Assembly (NCBI RefSeq): GCF_001562015.1
Contig: NZ_LASA01000076.1
Location: 26,578-90,577, forward strand
Direction: 5' to 3'
DNA: 64,000 nt
From: Endozoicomonas arenosclerae
GTDB taxonomy: Bacteria > Pseudomonadota > Gammaproteobacteria > Pseudomonadales > Endozoicomonadaceae
Shown here: piece after piece, positions 37,100 to 45,813 of the stretch
Layout of the letters: each line of letters begins with the position of its first letter
How positions within the stretch are numbered: the first letter of the stretch is position 1
Notes under the pieces: model-generated
What the model was told of the DNA's origin: nothing
What the model saw: only the letters and a program-made list of their open reading frames with translations
The model's database searches: none
Program-made: the position numbers and the translations under genes

Positions 37100-38560
37100 T
37101 TATTTTTTCCCTGGATTGTAAACACCTACATTCTCATGCCCTTCATCACGAAGGTGCATGGCGTGCAGCTGACTCATCACCCCTTTTTCACAGTACAACA
37201 GATAGTGTTTTTCTTTATTCAGCTCAGAGAACTTTGTCCTGAGCTGATAGAAAGGAATCGTCAGTACTTCACGGTCTGCCAGACTAAAGGGTTTAATTTC
37301 TTCTTCATCCGGGTGGCGGATATCAATAACAATGTCGTTTTGTTCCGTAGTCTCAACCACTTCAACTTCTTCACGAGTTAAATCATCAGCAATGATGTCA
37401 GACACGGAAACCTTACGACGATCTGCAATTGCAGCATCCAGAACAGAGAAATCAAAACGGGCTTCTTCCGCTTCAATTTTTTCCGGCTTGGCTTTGGTGG
37501 TCGGATTCTTTGAAATCACTGCACAGTACTCAGGAATATTTTTTACAAATTCCTCGGTACCGATCTTTGCAGATATATCGATGATGTCCTGCTTGTCCAT
37601 GGCAATAAGCGGACGCAGCACAAGATGATCCGTTGCTGAGTCAATCACCGCAAGATTGGTGAGAGTCTGACTGGAAACCTGAGCAACAGCTTCCCCCGTC
37701 ACTACCGCTTCAACGTACATCTCTTTGGCCACCTGAGTGGCTGCTCTCAGCATCATGCGCTTCAGAATAACGCCCATCTGGGAGTTATCTACTTTGGTGA
37801 GGATCTCTTCAACCACTCCTTCAAAAGGAACTGTCACGAAATTAACATTGTGCGAGGAGCCAAAGCGGTTCCAGAGATAATAGGCTACCTCTTTTACGGC
37901 CAGCTCATGGGCATGACCACCCAGATTGAAGAAACAGAAATGAGTTCTGATCCCTCTTTTCATGGTCAGGAAGCTGGAAACCGTTGAGTCAAAACCACCG
38001 GAAATGAGCGACAGCACAGGCTCCATTGAACCCAATGGATAGCCTCCCAGGCCGCTCCCACGATTAGTCACCAGAAAGTAGCGATCGCCCTTGATCTCAA
38101 CTTTGACGACAATGTCAGGATTCTTGAGCTTCACACCAGCCGCTTCAGTGCGAGTGTTCAAACCGCCACCCACATATCGCTCAACATCAATAGACTGGAA
38201 GTCATGCTTACCTGAACGCTGACAAGTCACCCGGAAGGTTTTTCCAGCAAGAAGCTCACGGTTAACTTCCAGAGCTTTGTCCAGAATATCGTCCTGATCT
38301 ATCAGAGGATACTCAACCACCTGCTGCCAATAGGCAATGCCGGGAATATGGCTGAGCAGATCCGACACCTGTTTAACCAGTACCGGATCATCATGACTGG
38401 TGGCCAGCTCAATAAAATCCCAGGCGCCTGCCACCTCAACGTTTTCATCGACCCGCTTGAGAACGATGCGAATATTCTTGCGCAGCTGTTTAATAAAACG
38501 CTTTCTCACCGGAGGCGTTTTGATCGTAATTTCAGGAAACAGCTTGATGATGAACTTCAT
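37100..38560 (-). CDS. thiI: tRNA 4-thiouridine synthase ThiI
   Basis: Transfers sulphur to U8 of tRNA and, in enterobacteria, also supplies sulphur for thiazole synthesis. The ATG at 38560 (MKFIIKLFPEITIKTPPVRK) gives 486 residues, like E. coli ThiI (482); the longer frame to 38650 lacks homology. Visible are the THUMP region, the PP-loop SLISGGFDSTVSSF and a C-terminal rhodanese-like domain with YLLYCEKGVMS, which holds the persulphide Cys. The EYCAVISKNPTTKAK segment carries the second Cys. It is convergent with the methyltransferase giant gene. Confidence 0.94.
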   Translation of the reverse strand: MKFIIKLFPEITIKTPPVRKRFIKQLRKNIRIVLKRVDENVEVAGAWDFIELATSHDDPVLVKQVSDLLSHIPGIAYWQQVVEYPLIDQDDILDKALEVNRELLAGKTFRVTCQRSGKHDFQSIDVERYVGGGLNTRTEAAGVKLKNPDIVVKVEIKGDRYFLVTNRGSGLGGYPLGSMEPVLSLISGGFDSTVSSFLTMKRGIRTHFCFFNLGGHAHELAVKEVAYYLWNRFGSSHNVNFVTVPFEGVVEEILTKVDNSQMGVILKRMMLRAATQVAKEMYVEAVVTGEAVAQVSSQTLTNLAVIDSATDHLVLRPLIAMDKQDIIDISAKIGTEEFVKNIPEYCAVISKNPTTKAKPEKIEAEEARFDFSVLDAAIADRRKVSVSDIIADDLTREEVEVVETTEQNDIVIDIRHPDEEEIKPFSLADREVLTIPFYQLRTKFSELNKEKHYLLYCEKGVMSQLHAMHLRDEGHENVGVYNPGKK

Positions 38561-38840
38561 AGAATTGTATTCCCGGTGCCCTGCCATCGGAAAATCGCAG
38601 AGAACCCGGTCCAGATGCCAGTAAGGGTAATAAGAAACGAATCCCGACAATTATACAGAATAGTCAGGAACACCGGTAATCCTGACTCATTTCGGAGACA
38701 GCCAACTTAAAGCCCCAGTAAAGACCGCGGGATCGTTAGTAGTCCCTGCAGTTTCACGCTACACTGGGCACCGCCTGCAGATGGTTCCATGGATATACAA
38801 CAGGCTAATGCACCAAAGCGAGACGACAGATTTATTCTGC

Positions 38841-38855
38841 GCACCAATTTTGTGC
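38841..38855 (+). promoter_or_regulatory. NtrC (GlnG) binding site upstream of glnA
   Basis: GCAC-N7-GTGC, the same dyad spacing as the E. coli glnA enhancer sites. It is 108 bp upstream of the sigma-54 box. A half-site GCACCAAAG at 38810 and GGTGCA near 38882 may be weaker sites. Confidence 0.6.
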
Positions 38856-38962
38856 ATTCAATAGGTTCGATTGGATTCTTTTCGGTGCAGCCACCCACAT
38901 TCCGCTTATACTCAGGCACGGTCAGGCTGCAGAACTGAGCAAAATCAACCGGTTTTCGATAC

Positions 38963-38977
38963 TGGCATAGCAATTGC
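38963..38977 (+). promoter_or_regulatory. Sigma-54 promoter of glnA
   Basis: TGGCAT-N5-TTGC with the invariant GG and GC separated by ten bases. Transcription would begin near 38990, leaving a leader of about 145 bases before glnA. The NtrC site upstream fits nitrogen control. Confidence 0.75.
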
Positions 38978-39133
38978 TTATACGGTTTCGGCACAGTCGC
39001 CAATGCGGCACATTACTAAATGTTGATAAACCGCCATACCCGATGTAAAAGGCAAAGAGTAGGAGTACTCTGGCCTCACAATCGACCTGCGGTGCTCACA
39101 ACGCGAGCTATAAGTCCTTTGGAGGAATAATAA

Positions 39134-40537
39134 ATGTCCAAGACCCTGAACTTGATCAAGGATCACGATGTAAAATGGGTTGACCTTCGCTTTACTGATA
39201 CCCGCGGTAAAGAGCAGCACGTTTCCCTGCCTGTCAGCGAAGTGGATGCTGAGTTCTTCGAGCTGGGTAAAATGTTCGATGGTTCCTCCATTGCTGGCTG
39301 GAAAGGCATCAACGAATCCGACATGATCCTGATGCCAGATGACAGCAGCTCTGTTATCGACCCTTTCACTGACGAAACCACCCTGAACATTCGTTGCGAC
39401 ATCATTGAGCCTACCACCATGCAAGGCTATGAGCGTGACCCACGTTCTGTTGCCAAGCGCGCTGAAGAGTACCTGAAGTCTACCGGTATTGCTGACACTG
39501 CTTTCTTTGGTCCAGAGCCAGAGTTCTTCGTATTTGACGACGTTAAGTGGAACGTAGACATCTCCGGTGCTTCTTACCAGATCAATTCTGAAGAAGCGGC
39601 CTGGTCTTCCAACAAGTCTTTTGAAGGTGGCAACACCGGTCACCGTCCTAAGGTTAAAGGCGGCTACTTCCCTGTACCTCCAGTAGATTCCCTGCACGAC
39701 ATCCGTGCTGCCATGTGTACAGCTATGGAAGCTCAGGGTCTGGGTGTTGAAGTACACCACCACGAAGTAGGTACTGCTGGTCAGTGTGAAATTGGCGTTA
39801 AATTCAACACCATGGTTGCGAAGGCTGACGAAGTTCAGATCCTGAAGTACGCTGTTCACAATGTTGCTCACGCTTATGGCAAAACCGCTACGTTCATGCC
39901 CAAGCCTCTGGTAGGCGACAACGGTAGTGGCATGCACGTTCACATGTCTCTGAGCAAAGACGGCGAAAACCTGTTTGCCGGTGACGGCTATGCCGGTCTG
40001 AGCGAAAACGCTCTGTACTACATTGGTGGTGTAATCAAGCACGCTAAAGCCATCAACGCTTTTGCCAACGCTTCTACCAACTCATACAAGCGTCTGATCC
40101 CAGGCTTTGAAGCACCTGTTATGCTGGCTTACTCTGCCCGTAACCGTTCTGCTTCCATCCGTATTCCATACGTGAACAGCCCTAAGGCTCGTCGTGTTGA
40201 AGTACGCTTCCCTGATCCAACAGCTAACCCATACCTGGCGTTTGCAGCTCTGCTGATGGCTGGCCTGGACGGTATTAAGAACAAGATCCACCCTGGCGAT
40301 GCTGCTGACAAGGATCTGTACGACCTGCCAGCTGAAGAAGCGGCTGAAATCCCGACCGTTGCTGAAAGCTTCGAAGAAGCTCTGGCTGCTCTGGATGCCG
40401 ATCGTGAGTTCCTGACAGCCGGTGGCGTATTCACTGACGACATGATCGATGCTTACATCGGCCTGAAGAAAGAAGAGTGCGTACAGGTGAGTCAGACTAC
40501 TCACCCAGCTGAATTCGACCTGTACTACAGCGTATAA
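39134..40537 (+). CDS. glnA: Glutamine synthetase type I (GlnA)
   Basis: Makes glutamine from glutamate, ammonia and ATP in the cytoplasm. 467 residues as in E. coli (469). Signatures: [18 protein letters not shown], the metal/ATP region [24 protein letters not shown], and [11 protein letters not shown]. The adenylylation loop KDLYDLP is intact with Tyr at about residue 396, so activity control by GlnE is expected. GGAGG lies eight bases upstream of the ATG. Codon use is strongly biased, as for a highly expressed gene. Transcription is predicted from the sigma-54/NtrC promoter. Confidence 0.97.
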   Translation: MSKTLNLIKDHDVKWVDLRFTDTRGKEQHVSLPVSEVDAEFFELGKMFDGSSIAGWKGINESDMILMPDDSSSVIDPFTDETTLNIRCDIIEPTTMQGYERDPRSVAKRAEEYLKSTGIADTAFFGPEPEFFVFDDVKWNVDISGASYQINSEEAAWSSNKSFEGGNTGHRPKVKGGYFPVPPVDSLHDIRAAMCTAMEAQGLGVEVHHHEVGTAGQCEIGVKFNTMVAKADEVQILKYAVHNVAHAYGKTATFMPKPLVGDNGSGMHVHMSLSKDGENLFAGDGYAGLSENALYYIGGVIKHAKAINAFANASTNSYKRLIPGFEAPVMLAYSARNRSASIRIPYVNSPKARRVEVRFPDPTANPYLAFAALLMAGLDGIKNKIHPGDAADKDLYDLPAEEAAEIPTVAESFEEALAALDADREFLTAGGVFTDDMIDAYIGLKKEECVQVSQTTHPAEFDLYYSV

Positions 40538-40586
40538 GCTGCACGACAGGAACCTCCTGTCACTGAAGCTTTATAGCTAATCTTAA

Positions 40587-40619
40587 AACCGGAGTGTCTA
40601 TCCCCATAGCACTCCGGTT
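40587..40619 (+). terminator. Terminator after glnA
   Basis: A perfect 10-bp stem AACCGGAGTG / CACTCCGGTT with a 13-base loop, followed by GTTATTTG. Confidence 0.75.
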
Positions 40620-40753
40620 GTTATTTGAGCCTCATATTTTTGTGACGCATATCTCAACTGCCCCCCTTTCCTGACAACCACATAATCCCAGCAAACGCCC
40701 TACAGCTTCCATTCATCGCCAGATAGATGCAAAGGCACTTGCAGTAAAGTAAC

Positions 40754-40921
40754 CTAGGAGGCTGACCGAGAATAGACAGCCCGGCCTAAAGTCCAGAAAG
40801 ATCGGCCATATTTTCCGTTGAATTTGCTTAAATAGGTCAACTATTCGCACAAATTCAACGAAAAATCTGGCTCGATCTACTGAACTTTATGCTCGGGCGC
40901 TATTCTCGGTCAGCCTCCTAG
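40754..40921. mobile_element. MITE-like element, 168 bp with 22-bp perfect terminal inverted repeats
   Basis: CTAGGAGGCTGACCGAGAAT(AG) at 40754-40775 is repeated inverted and exactly at 40900-40921. The interior is also palindromic (CGTTGAATTTG at 40818 region against CAAATTCAACG near 40851), so the whole element can fold into one long hairpin. It has no coding capacity. It lies between the glnA terminator and the DUF4124 gene. The ends lie at CTAG; no longer target duplication is certain. Confidence 0.7.
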
Positions 40922-40950
40922 AGCCATTCCGGAATCAGCCGTAGATCATT

Positions 40951-41496
40951 ATGAAAACAATAATATTGACCTTATTGCTTACTCTGCCAGTGCTTTCCCA
41001 GGCCACAGAGATTTATAAGACCGTCGACAAAAATGGCAATGTCACCTTTACAGACAGCCCTGGCGCCAATAAAAAAGCCGAGCCTGTGACGCTTACCCCG
41101 ATCACCGTAATTCCAGCTACGCAAAGCTCCAGCCAGCCATCGATCAATCCGGTGGATAATCATAAAGAAGACATCTATTCCAGTTTCACCATTACCGAGC
41201 CTGCCAATGACTCAACCATCAGAGATAATGGTAACTTCTCTGTTAAGGTCAAACTCCGACCCAGCCTGGCAATAGACCACACGCTCTCACTTTCACTGGA
41301 TGGTACCCAACAGGGTAAACCCCAGAGAAATCCAACTTTTAAACTGGAAAATGTCGACCGAGGCACTCATAAGCTATCCGTTGCCATTCTCGACCGTAAC
41401 GGCAAGACACTGAAAACCACAAACAGCACAGTCCACGTTCAGCGTACTGTTTTCAGACCGCCCACTCCGGCGCCAGCCCCTACTCCTGCCCCCTGA
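40951..41496 (+). CDS. DUF4124 domain periplasmic protein
   Basis: A signal peptide MKTIILTLLLTLPVLSQA is followed at once by the DUF4124 motif EIYKTVDKNGNVTFTDSPG. The later part is beta-rich with Ig-like character (SFTITEPANDSTIRDNGNFS, HTLSLSLDGTQQG), and the C-terminus is a Pro-Thr-Ala tail. The molecular role is unknown. Such genes are often found between glnA and ntrB in gammaproteobacteria. The 168-bp element ends 29 bp before its start and may carry or disrupt its promoter. Confidence 0.88.
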   Translation: MKTIILTLLLTLPVLSQATEIYKTVDKNGNVTFTDSPGANKKAEPVTLTPITVIPATQSSSQPSINPVDNHKEDIYSSFTITEPANDSTIRDNGNFSVKVKLRPSLAIDHTLSLSLDGTQQGKPQRNPTFKLENVDRGTHKLSVAILDRNGKTLKTTNSTVHVQRTVFRPPTPAPAPTPAP

Positions 41497-41505
41497 AAAA
41501 CCAAA

Positions 41506-41544
41506 TGCACCATTCTGGTGCATTTAATCAAACTGACTTATAAT
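41506..41544 (+). promoter_or_regulatory. ntrBC promoter with overlapping NtrC box
   Basis: TGCACCATTCTGGTGCA (41506-41522) is a perfect NtrC dyad (GCAC-N7-GTGC). A consensus TATAAT follows at 41539-41544, placing the box over the -35 region. This is the arrangement by which phosphorylated NtrC represses glnL in E. coli. The dyad could also act as the terminator of the DUF4124 gene. Confidence 0.65.
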
Positions 41545-41761
41545 TCTAACCTTCTTAACGGCTCTTCAGATCATAGTGATGCAAAAGAGGTCACGTTCTG
41601 AAAGAGGTTGACAACAATTGGTTCAATTCTTGCGTTCAGTTTGAAAAAACACTTTAAAGTAACGGGAAGCCTTCTGCCGTCTGGGTGAGCAGCACAATCG
41701 CTCCAGCAGCCGAAGAGCACTATGAGCTAAGAAAAACAACCACTTATCCAGGTGTCAGCCG

Positions 41762-42868
41762 GTGATCAATGCATTTGTACTGGAAAATCTCAACACGGCC
41801 ATCATTGCTCTGGACAGCGCACTTCGTGTTTCCTACATGAACCATGCTGCAGAAGCGTTGCTGGATATCAGCGAAAAAAGCGGACTGCAGCTGCCGCTTC
41901 CTCAAATTCTTGAGCATGGCTCCATGATCAAGGACTTGCAGCGCGCGCTTGAGCAAAACCAGCAATTCACTCGCCGAGAATCAGAAATCGTCATTCACGG
42001 TACTCCGGTGCTGGCAGATTACACTATTACCCCACTAGAAAATCTTGAAGCCAGTATGTTGATTGAGATCCATCCAAGAGATCGATTACAACGCATCACC
42101 CGGGAAGAGTCCCTGATCGCCAAACAGGAAACCTCGCGCATTCTGGCCCGAGGCCTGGCCCATGAAATCAAGAATCCCCTTGGGGGAATAAGAGGTGCTG
42201 CCCAGTTACTGGACAAACAACTTGATGACGAAGAGCTCAGTGAATTTACCCAGATCATAATTGAAGAAGCAGACCGCTTAAGAGACCTTGCGGATCAAAT
42301 GCTGGGGCCTATCAAGCCTCCCAGTATGAACAACCTGAATATTCATGAAGTGCTGGAGAGAGTCATACAGTTGCTGCATGCCGAAACCGGTGGCCAGCTG
42401 AGCATCGACAAAGACTATGACCCCAGTATTCCCGATCTGCCTGCGGACCGTGAACGCTTGATTCAGGCAATACTTAACCTTGTCCGGAATGCTATGCAGG
42501 CAATTGAACAGCACATGCCTCTCAGTGACGGCAAGATTACTATCCAAAGCCGTATATCAAGACAGTTCACCATAGGTAATCAGAAACGAAGACTCGTTTG
42601 TCACCTGTCAGTTATTGATAACGGTCCGGGCATTCCGGAACATCTGAAAGAAAATATTTTCTACCCCATGATCAGTGGCAGAGCCGAGGGAACAGGATTG
42701 GGACTACCCATGGCCCAATACATTATCAGTCAGCATCAGGGGTTAATTGAGTGCGACAGCAAACCCGGTCAAACCTGCTTTCACGTCTATTTGCCGCTTA
42801 CCGTTGAGGAGCCTTCACAGCCGTCATACAGCAAGCAGTTTTCAGCAGATACAAACAGGAGTGAGTAA
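41762..42868 (+). CDS. glnL: Nitrogen sensor histidine kinase NtrB (GlnL)
   Basis: Phosphorylates or dephosphorylates NtrC according to the PII signal. 368 residues: an N-terminal PAS domain (LENLNTAIIALDSALRVSYM), H-box GLAHEIKNPLGGIRGAAQLL with His134, N-box LNLVRNAMQAIEQ, and ATP-lid motifs DNGPGIPEHLKE and GTGLGLPMAQYI. There are no membrane segments, as usual for NtrB. The start is GTG at 41762. The stop overlaps the ntrC ATG by one base, so the two are translationally coupled. Confidence 0.94.
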   Translation: MINAFVLENLNTAIIALDSALRVSYMNHAAEALLDISEKSGLQLPLPQILEHGSMIKDLQRALEQNQQFTRRESEIVIHGTPVLADYTITPLENLEASMLIEIHPRDRLQRITREESLIAKQETSRILARGLAHEIKNPLGGIRGAAQLLDKQLDDEELSEFTQIIIEEADRLRDLADQMLGPIKPPSMNNLNIHEVLERVIQLLHAETGGQLSIDKDYDPSIPDLPADRERLIQAILNLVRNAMQAIEQHMPLSDGKITIQSRISRQFTIGNQKRRLVCHLSVIDNGPGIPEHLKENIFYPMISGRAEGTGLGLPMAQYIISQHQGLIECDSKPGQTCFHVYLPLTVEEPSQPSYSKQFSADTNRSE

Positions 42869-44295
42869 TGAGTATGGATTCTAAAGTCTGGATTATTGAT
42901 GATGACCGTTCTATTCGCTGGGTGCTGGAAAAGGCATTAGCCGGTGAACAGATCGAAGTAGATGCCTTTGATTCCGCCGACAAGGCTTTACGAGAGCTGG
43001 ACTACAGCCAGCCTGAAGCCATTATCAGTGATGTCAGAATGCCTGGCACCAATGGCCTGGAGTTTCTGAAAGAAGTTCATGAAACCTACCCTGACCTGCC
43101 GGTCATTATCATGACCGCGCACTCCGATCTTGAAAGTGCCGTCTCCTCTTACCAGGGAGGCGCATTTGAGTATCTGCCCAAACCTTTTGATATTGACGAT
43201 GCCGTATCTCTGGCGAAAAGAGCCATTGAGCACAGCAAGCAAAAGAAAACCGAACAAGTTATTGAAGCGGTAGATAATGGCACAGAGATTATTGGTGAAG
43301 CACCTGCCATGCAGGAAGTCTTCAGAGCTATAGGAAGACTGTCACAGTCCAATATCACAGTCCTTATTAACGGTGAGTCAGGCACAGGCAAAGAGCTGGT
43401 TGCACGTGCTCTGCATAAACACAGCCCCAGAGCCAGCAACCCCTTTATTGCCTTGAACATGGCAGCCATCCCCAGGGATCTGATTGAATCAGAACTGTTT
43501 GGTCATGAGAAAGGTGCGTTCACCGGTGCAGGCGCCATGCGTAAAGGCCGCTTTGAGCAAGCTCAAAACGGTACTTTATTTCTCGATGAAATAGGCGACA
43601 TGCCAGCAGAAACTCAGACCCGCTTGCTCCGGGTTCTGGCCGATGGAGAGTTCTACCGTGTCGGAGGCCATACACCGGTAAAAGTCGATGTTCGTATTAT
43701 TGCCGCGACTCACCAGAATCTGGAAAAGCTGGTTGAAGAAGGTTCTTTCCGGGAAGACCTTTTCCATCGTCTCAATGTTATCCGGGTTCACCTGCCAAAG
43801 CTCCGCGAAAGATCAGAAGATATTCCTGTGCTTGCCAGACACTTCCTGGATAAAGCCGCCACCGAATTAAATGTAGAGCCCAAGGTACTCACTCAGGAGA
43901 CAGCTCGATTCATTGCCAGTCTGGACTGGCCTGGCAATGTCAGACAGTTGGAAAACACCTGTCGCTGGTTAACCGTTATGGCCTCTGGTCGTGAGGTATT
44001 GATTTCAGATTTACCCCCTGAGCTTCTGAGTCAGCCTGACAGTGGCCCGGTCACACTACAGCCAGGAAACTGGGAGCAGCAGCTTCGCTTGTGGGCTGAC
44101 AGAGAACTGGCTGCTGGTCATAGCAGCATTCTCGACAAAGCCGTGCCTGTCTTTGAAAAAATCATGATTGAATCCGCCCTCCAACATACCGGTGGCCGAA
44201 AGCGCGATGCTTCAGAGCTGCTAGGCTGGGGACGTAACACCCTGACCCGTAAAATGAAAGAACTGCAGATGTCCGACAAAGCTTTGACAGAATAG
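42868..44295 (+). CDS. glnG: Nitrogen response regulator NtrC (GlnG)
   Basis: Activates sigma-54 promoters such as glnA under nitrogen limitation. 475 residues: receiver domain with phospho-acceptor Asp55 (IISDVRMPG), AAA+ domain with Walker A GESGTGKE, the sigma-54 contact loop GAFTGAGAMRKGRFE and Walker B LFLDEIGDM, and a C-terminal Fis-type helix-turn-helix (RKRDASELLGWGRNTLTRKM). It overlaps ntrB by one base. Confidence 0.96.
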   Translation: MSMDSKVWIIDDDRSIRWVLEKALAGEQIEVDAFDSADKALRELDYSQPEAIISDVRMPGTNGLEFLKEVHETYPDLPVIIMTAHSDLESAVSSYQGGAFEYLPKPFDIDDAVSLAKRAIEHSKQKKTEQVIEAVDNGTEIIGEAPAMQEVFRAIGRLSQSNITVLINGESGTGKELVARALHKHSPRASNPFIALNMAAIPRDLIESELFGHEKGAFTGAGAMRKGRFEQAQNGTLFLDEIGDMPAETQTRLLRVLADGEFYRVGGHTPVKVDVRIIAATHQNLEKLVEEGSFREDLFHRLNVIRVHLPKLRERSEDIPVLARHFLDKAATELNVEPKVLTQETARFIASLDWPGNVRQLENTCRWLTVMASGREVLISDLPPELLSQPDSGPVTLQPGNWEQQLRLWADRELAAGHSSILDKAVPVFEKIMIESALQHTGGRKRDASELLGWGRNTLTRKMKELQMSDKALTE

Positions 44296-44306
44296 CCTTA
44301 ACCTCT

Positions 44307-44347
44307 CTCAGAGGGTGTCGTATTCGTGACAGAAAACACCCTCTGAG
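44307..44347 (+). terminator. Stem-loop after ntrC, possible terminator
   Basis: A perfect 12-bp stem CTCAGAGGGTGT / ACACCCTCTGAG with a 17-base loop, 11 bases after the ntrC stop. There is no T-run, so it may be rho-dependent or only protect the mRNA end. Confidence 0.45.
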
Positions 44348-44461
44348 CATTCAGAACCGCCCGAATATCTTCCCCTGAGCCCTGATTTATTGTCCTGCCA
44401 AACAGGCCTCTGAGGATTTCTATACTCCATTTAATAACACCAGAAAAGACGTAGGTGTCAT

Positions 44462-44986
44462 ATGGATATCCCAGCAATGGTTTGCAGAGCATTAATGATC
44501 TCTGCACTTTCTCTGATCAGTTTTTCAACTTATTCTGCCCAACAGGGGAATATTGGAAAAACCTCCTCAGGCTCTTTCAGTATTCGTCTGGTCATACAGC
44601 CCAATCTGCAGACTTCTATAGCAACACAGTCTTTTCAACAAGCAGGCGGTTTTACCTCTACAGTCGCCAAGTTCAATCAGCTTGAGCCACTTTGCATCAA
44701 AGGTACTGGCATCAATCAGTACTCCGTTGCAACAGAAGGTTCTGGCAGTAATGGCTCCTACTCTTTATCCAACGGCAGCCGCTCTTATGACTATGAAGTT
44801 GACCTCTGGTCTTCTAACCAGAACGCCTCGAGCCTGGCCAGCGGCCAAAACAGTGACCTGATCAACACCATCCCTCGAAATACGGATTGTGACACGTCTG
44901 ATACCGGCTTCATGGTCAAGATACCAAGCGCTGCAGCCCAACAACCCTTGGAAGGAACACTGAGATTCACTATCAGCGCCGAATAA
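44462..44986 (+). CDS. Fimbrial subunit-like secreted protein (174 aa)
   Basis: Signal peptide MVCRALMISALSLISFSTYSA, then beta-rich sequence with a GSFSIRLVIQPNLQ strand, a Cys pair (CIKG ... DCDTSD) and a C-terminal GTLRFTISAE strand. The layout matches the C-terminal module of the other subunits at 45814-52089, so it is probably a pilin of the same chaperone-usher system. It lies just upstream of the chaperone gene and in the same direction. The start is ATG 44462 (TAGGTG upstream) or ATG 44477. Confidence 0.7.
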   Translation: MDIPAMVCRALMISALSLISFSTYSAQQGNIGKTSSGSFSIRLVIQPNLQTSIATQSFQQAGGFTSTVAKFNQLEPLCIKGTGINQYSVATEGSGSNGSYSLSNGSRSYDYEVDLWSSNQNASSLASGQNSDLINTIPRNTDCDTSDTGFMVKIPSAAAQQPLEGTLRFTISAE

Positions 44987-45116
44987 GGTGGTTTACCAAG
45001 AACGATAGTACCCATAAAATGGAAGCCATAGACCATTACCTGATGTTCATGGTGATGACAAAAAAGAGATCACTCTAGTGACTGGACCACATTATAAAAA
45101 CACAAGGGGTAAACGG

Positions 45117-45812
45117 ATGAGGTCATGGCTTAAACTCTGTCTTTTCCCTGCTTCACTGGCTATGGCACTCAACGCCCATGCAGCCATGTCTCTGGACAAA
45201 ATGATTGTCTATTTTGAGCCCGACAAATCCCCCCGACAGGATATTGTTGTCACCAATCCGGATCAGGAAAACCTGTACCTGCAGACTGAAGTTTACAAAG
45301 TAGTAAACCCCGGTACTGAACAGGAAGAAAGAGTTCGAGTCACCGATCCTTCTGAGCTGAAGCTGCTCAGCACGCCACAAAAAGCCATTGTTGCACCCAA
45401 CAGCCGTAAGACAGTTCGCCTGGTCAGCCTGGAAACACCTAAAAAAGTAGAGTCGGTTTACAGGGTCACTTTCAAACCCGTAGTAGGGGATCTGGAAGCT
45501 ACACAAAACGCTATCAAACTATTGATTGCCTATCAGACACTGGTCTTTGTTCGCCCCCAGAACCCGGAATATAAAGTGACCGCCAAGCGTGAGAAAGACT
45601 CAATAACCTTCACCAACAGCGGCAACATTAACGTAGTTTTACGCAATGGTCAGTTCTGCTCTGGCGAAGACAGTAAACGCAAATGTACAGAAATTGACGA
45701 CATCAAACGACTGTATGCAGGACAGAGCTGGACATTAAAAATACCCAGCAGCAAAACCAAAGTTGAATACGGGCTGTTTAATGGCAGCACCGAAGAAAGG
45801 AAGACTTTCTGA
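45117..45812 (+). CDS. Fimbrial periplasmic chaperone (PapD-like, alpha class)
   Basis: From the ATG at 45117, which has AAGGGG six bases upstream, the product is 231 residues with the signal peptide MRSWLKLCLFPASLAMALNA and AHA cleavage. Features of the two-domain Ig chaperone: N-terminal MSLDKMIVYFEPDKSPRQDI, the G1-strand region SRKTVRLVSLETPKKVESVYRVTF, and a second domain with two Cys (FCSGEDSKRKC). It shields subunits in the periplasm before delivery to the usher. The match is to the CS1/CFA/I (alternate, alpha) chaperones rather than classic PapD. It is convergent with the subunit operon, one base apart. Confidence 0.85.
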   Translation: MRSWLKLCLFPASLAMALNAHAAMSLDKMIVYFEPDKSPRQDIVVTNPDQENLYLQTEVYKVVNPGTEQEERVRVTDPSELKLLSTPQKAIVAPNSRKTVRLVSLETPKKVESVYRVTFKPVVGDLEATQNAIKLLIAYQTLVFVRPQNPEYKVTAKREKDSITFTNSGNINVVLRNGQFCSGEDSKRKCTEIDDIKRLYAGQSWTLKIPSSKTKVEYGLFNGSTEERKTF

Positions 45813-45813
45813 A

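Noticed and set aside
38978-40042. Long open frame (354 codons) antisense to glnA
   Set aside because: It lies fully on the opposite strand of a strongly codon-biased glnA and its upstream region; the translation has no family features. Long antisense frames are a common by-product of such bias.
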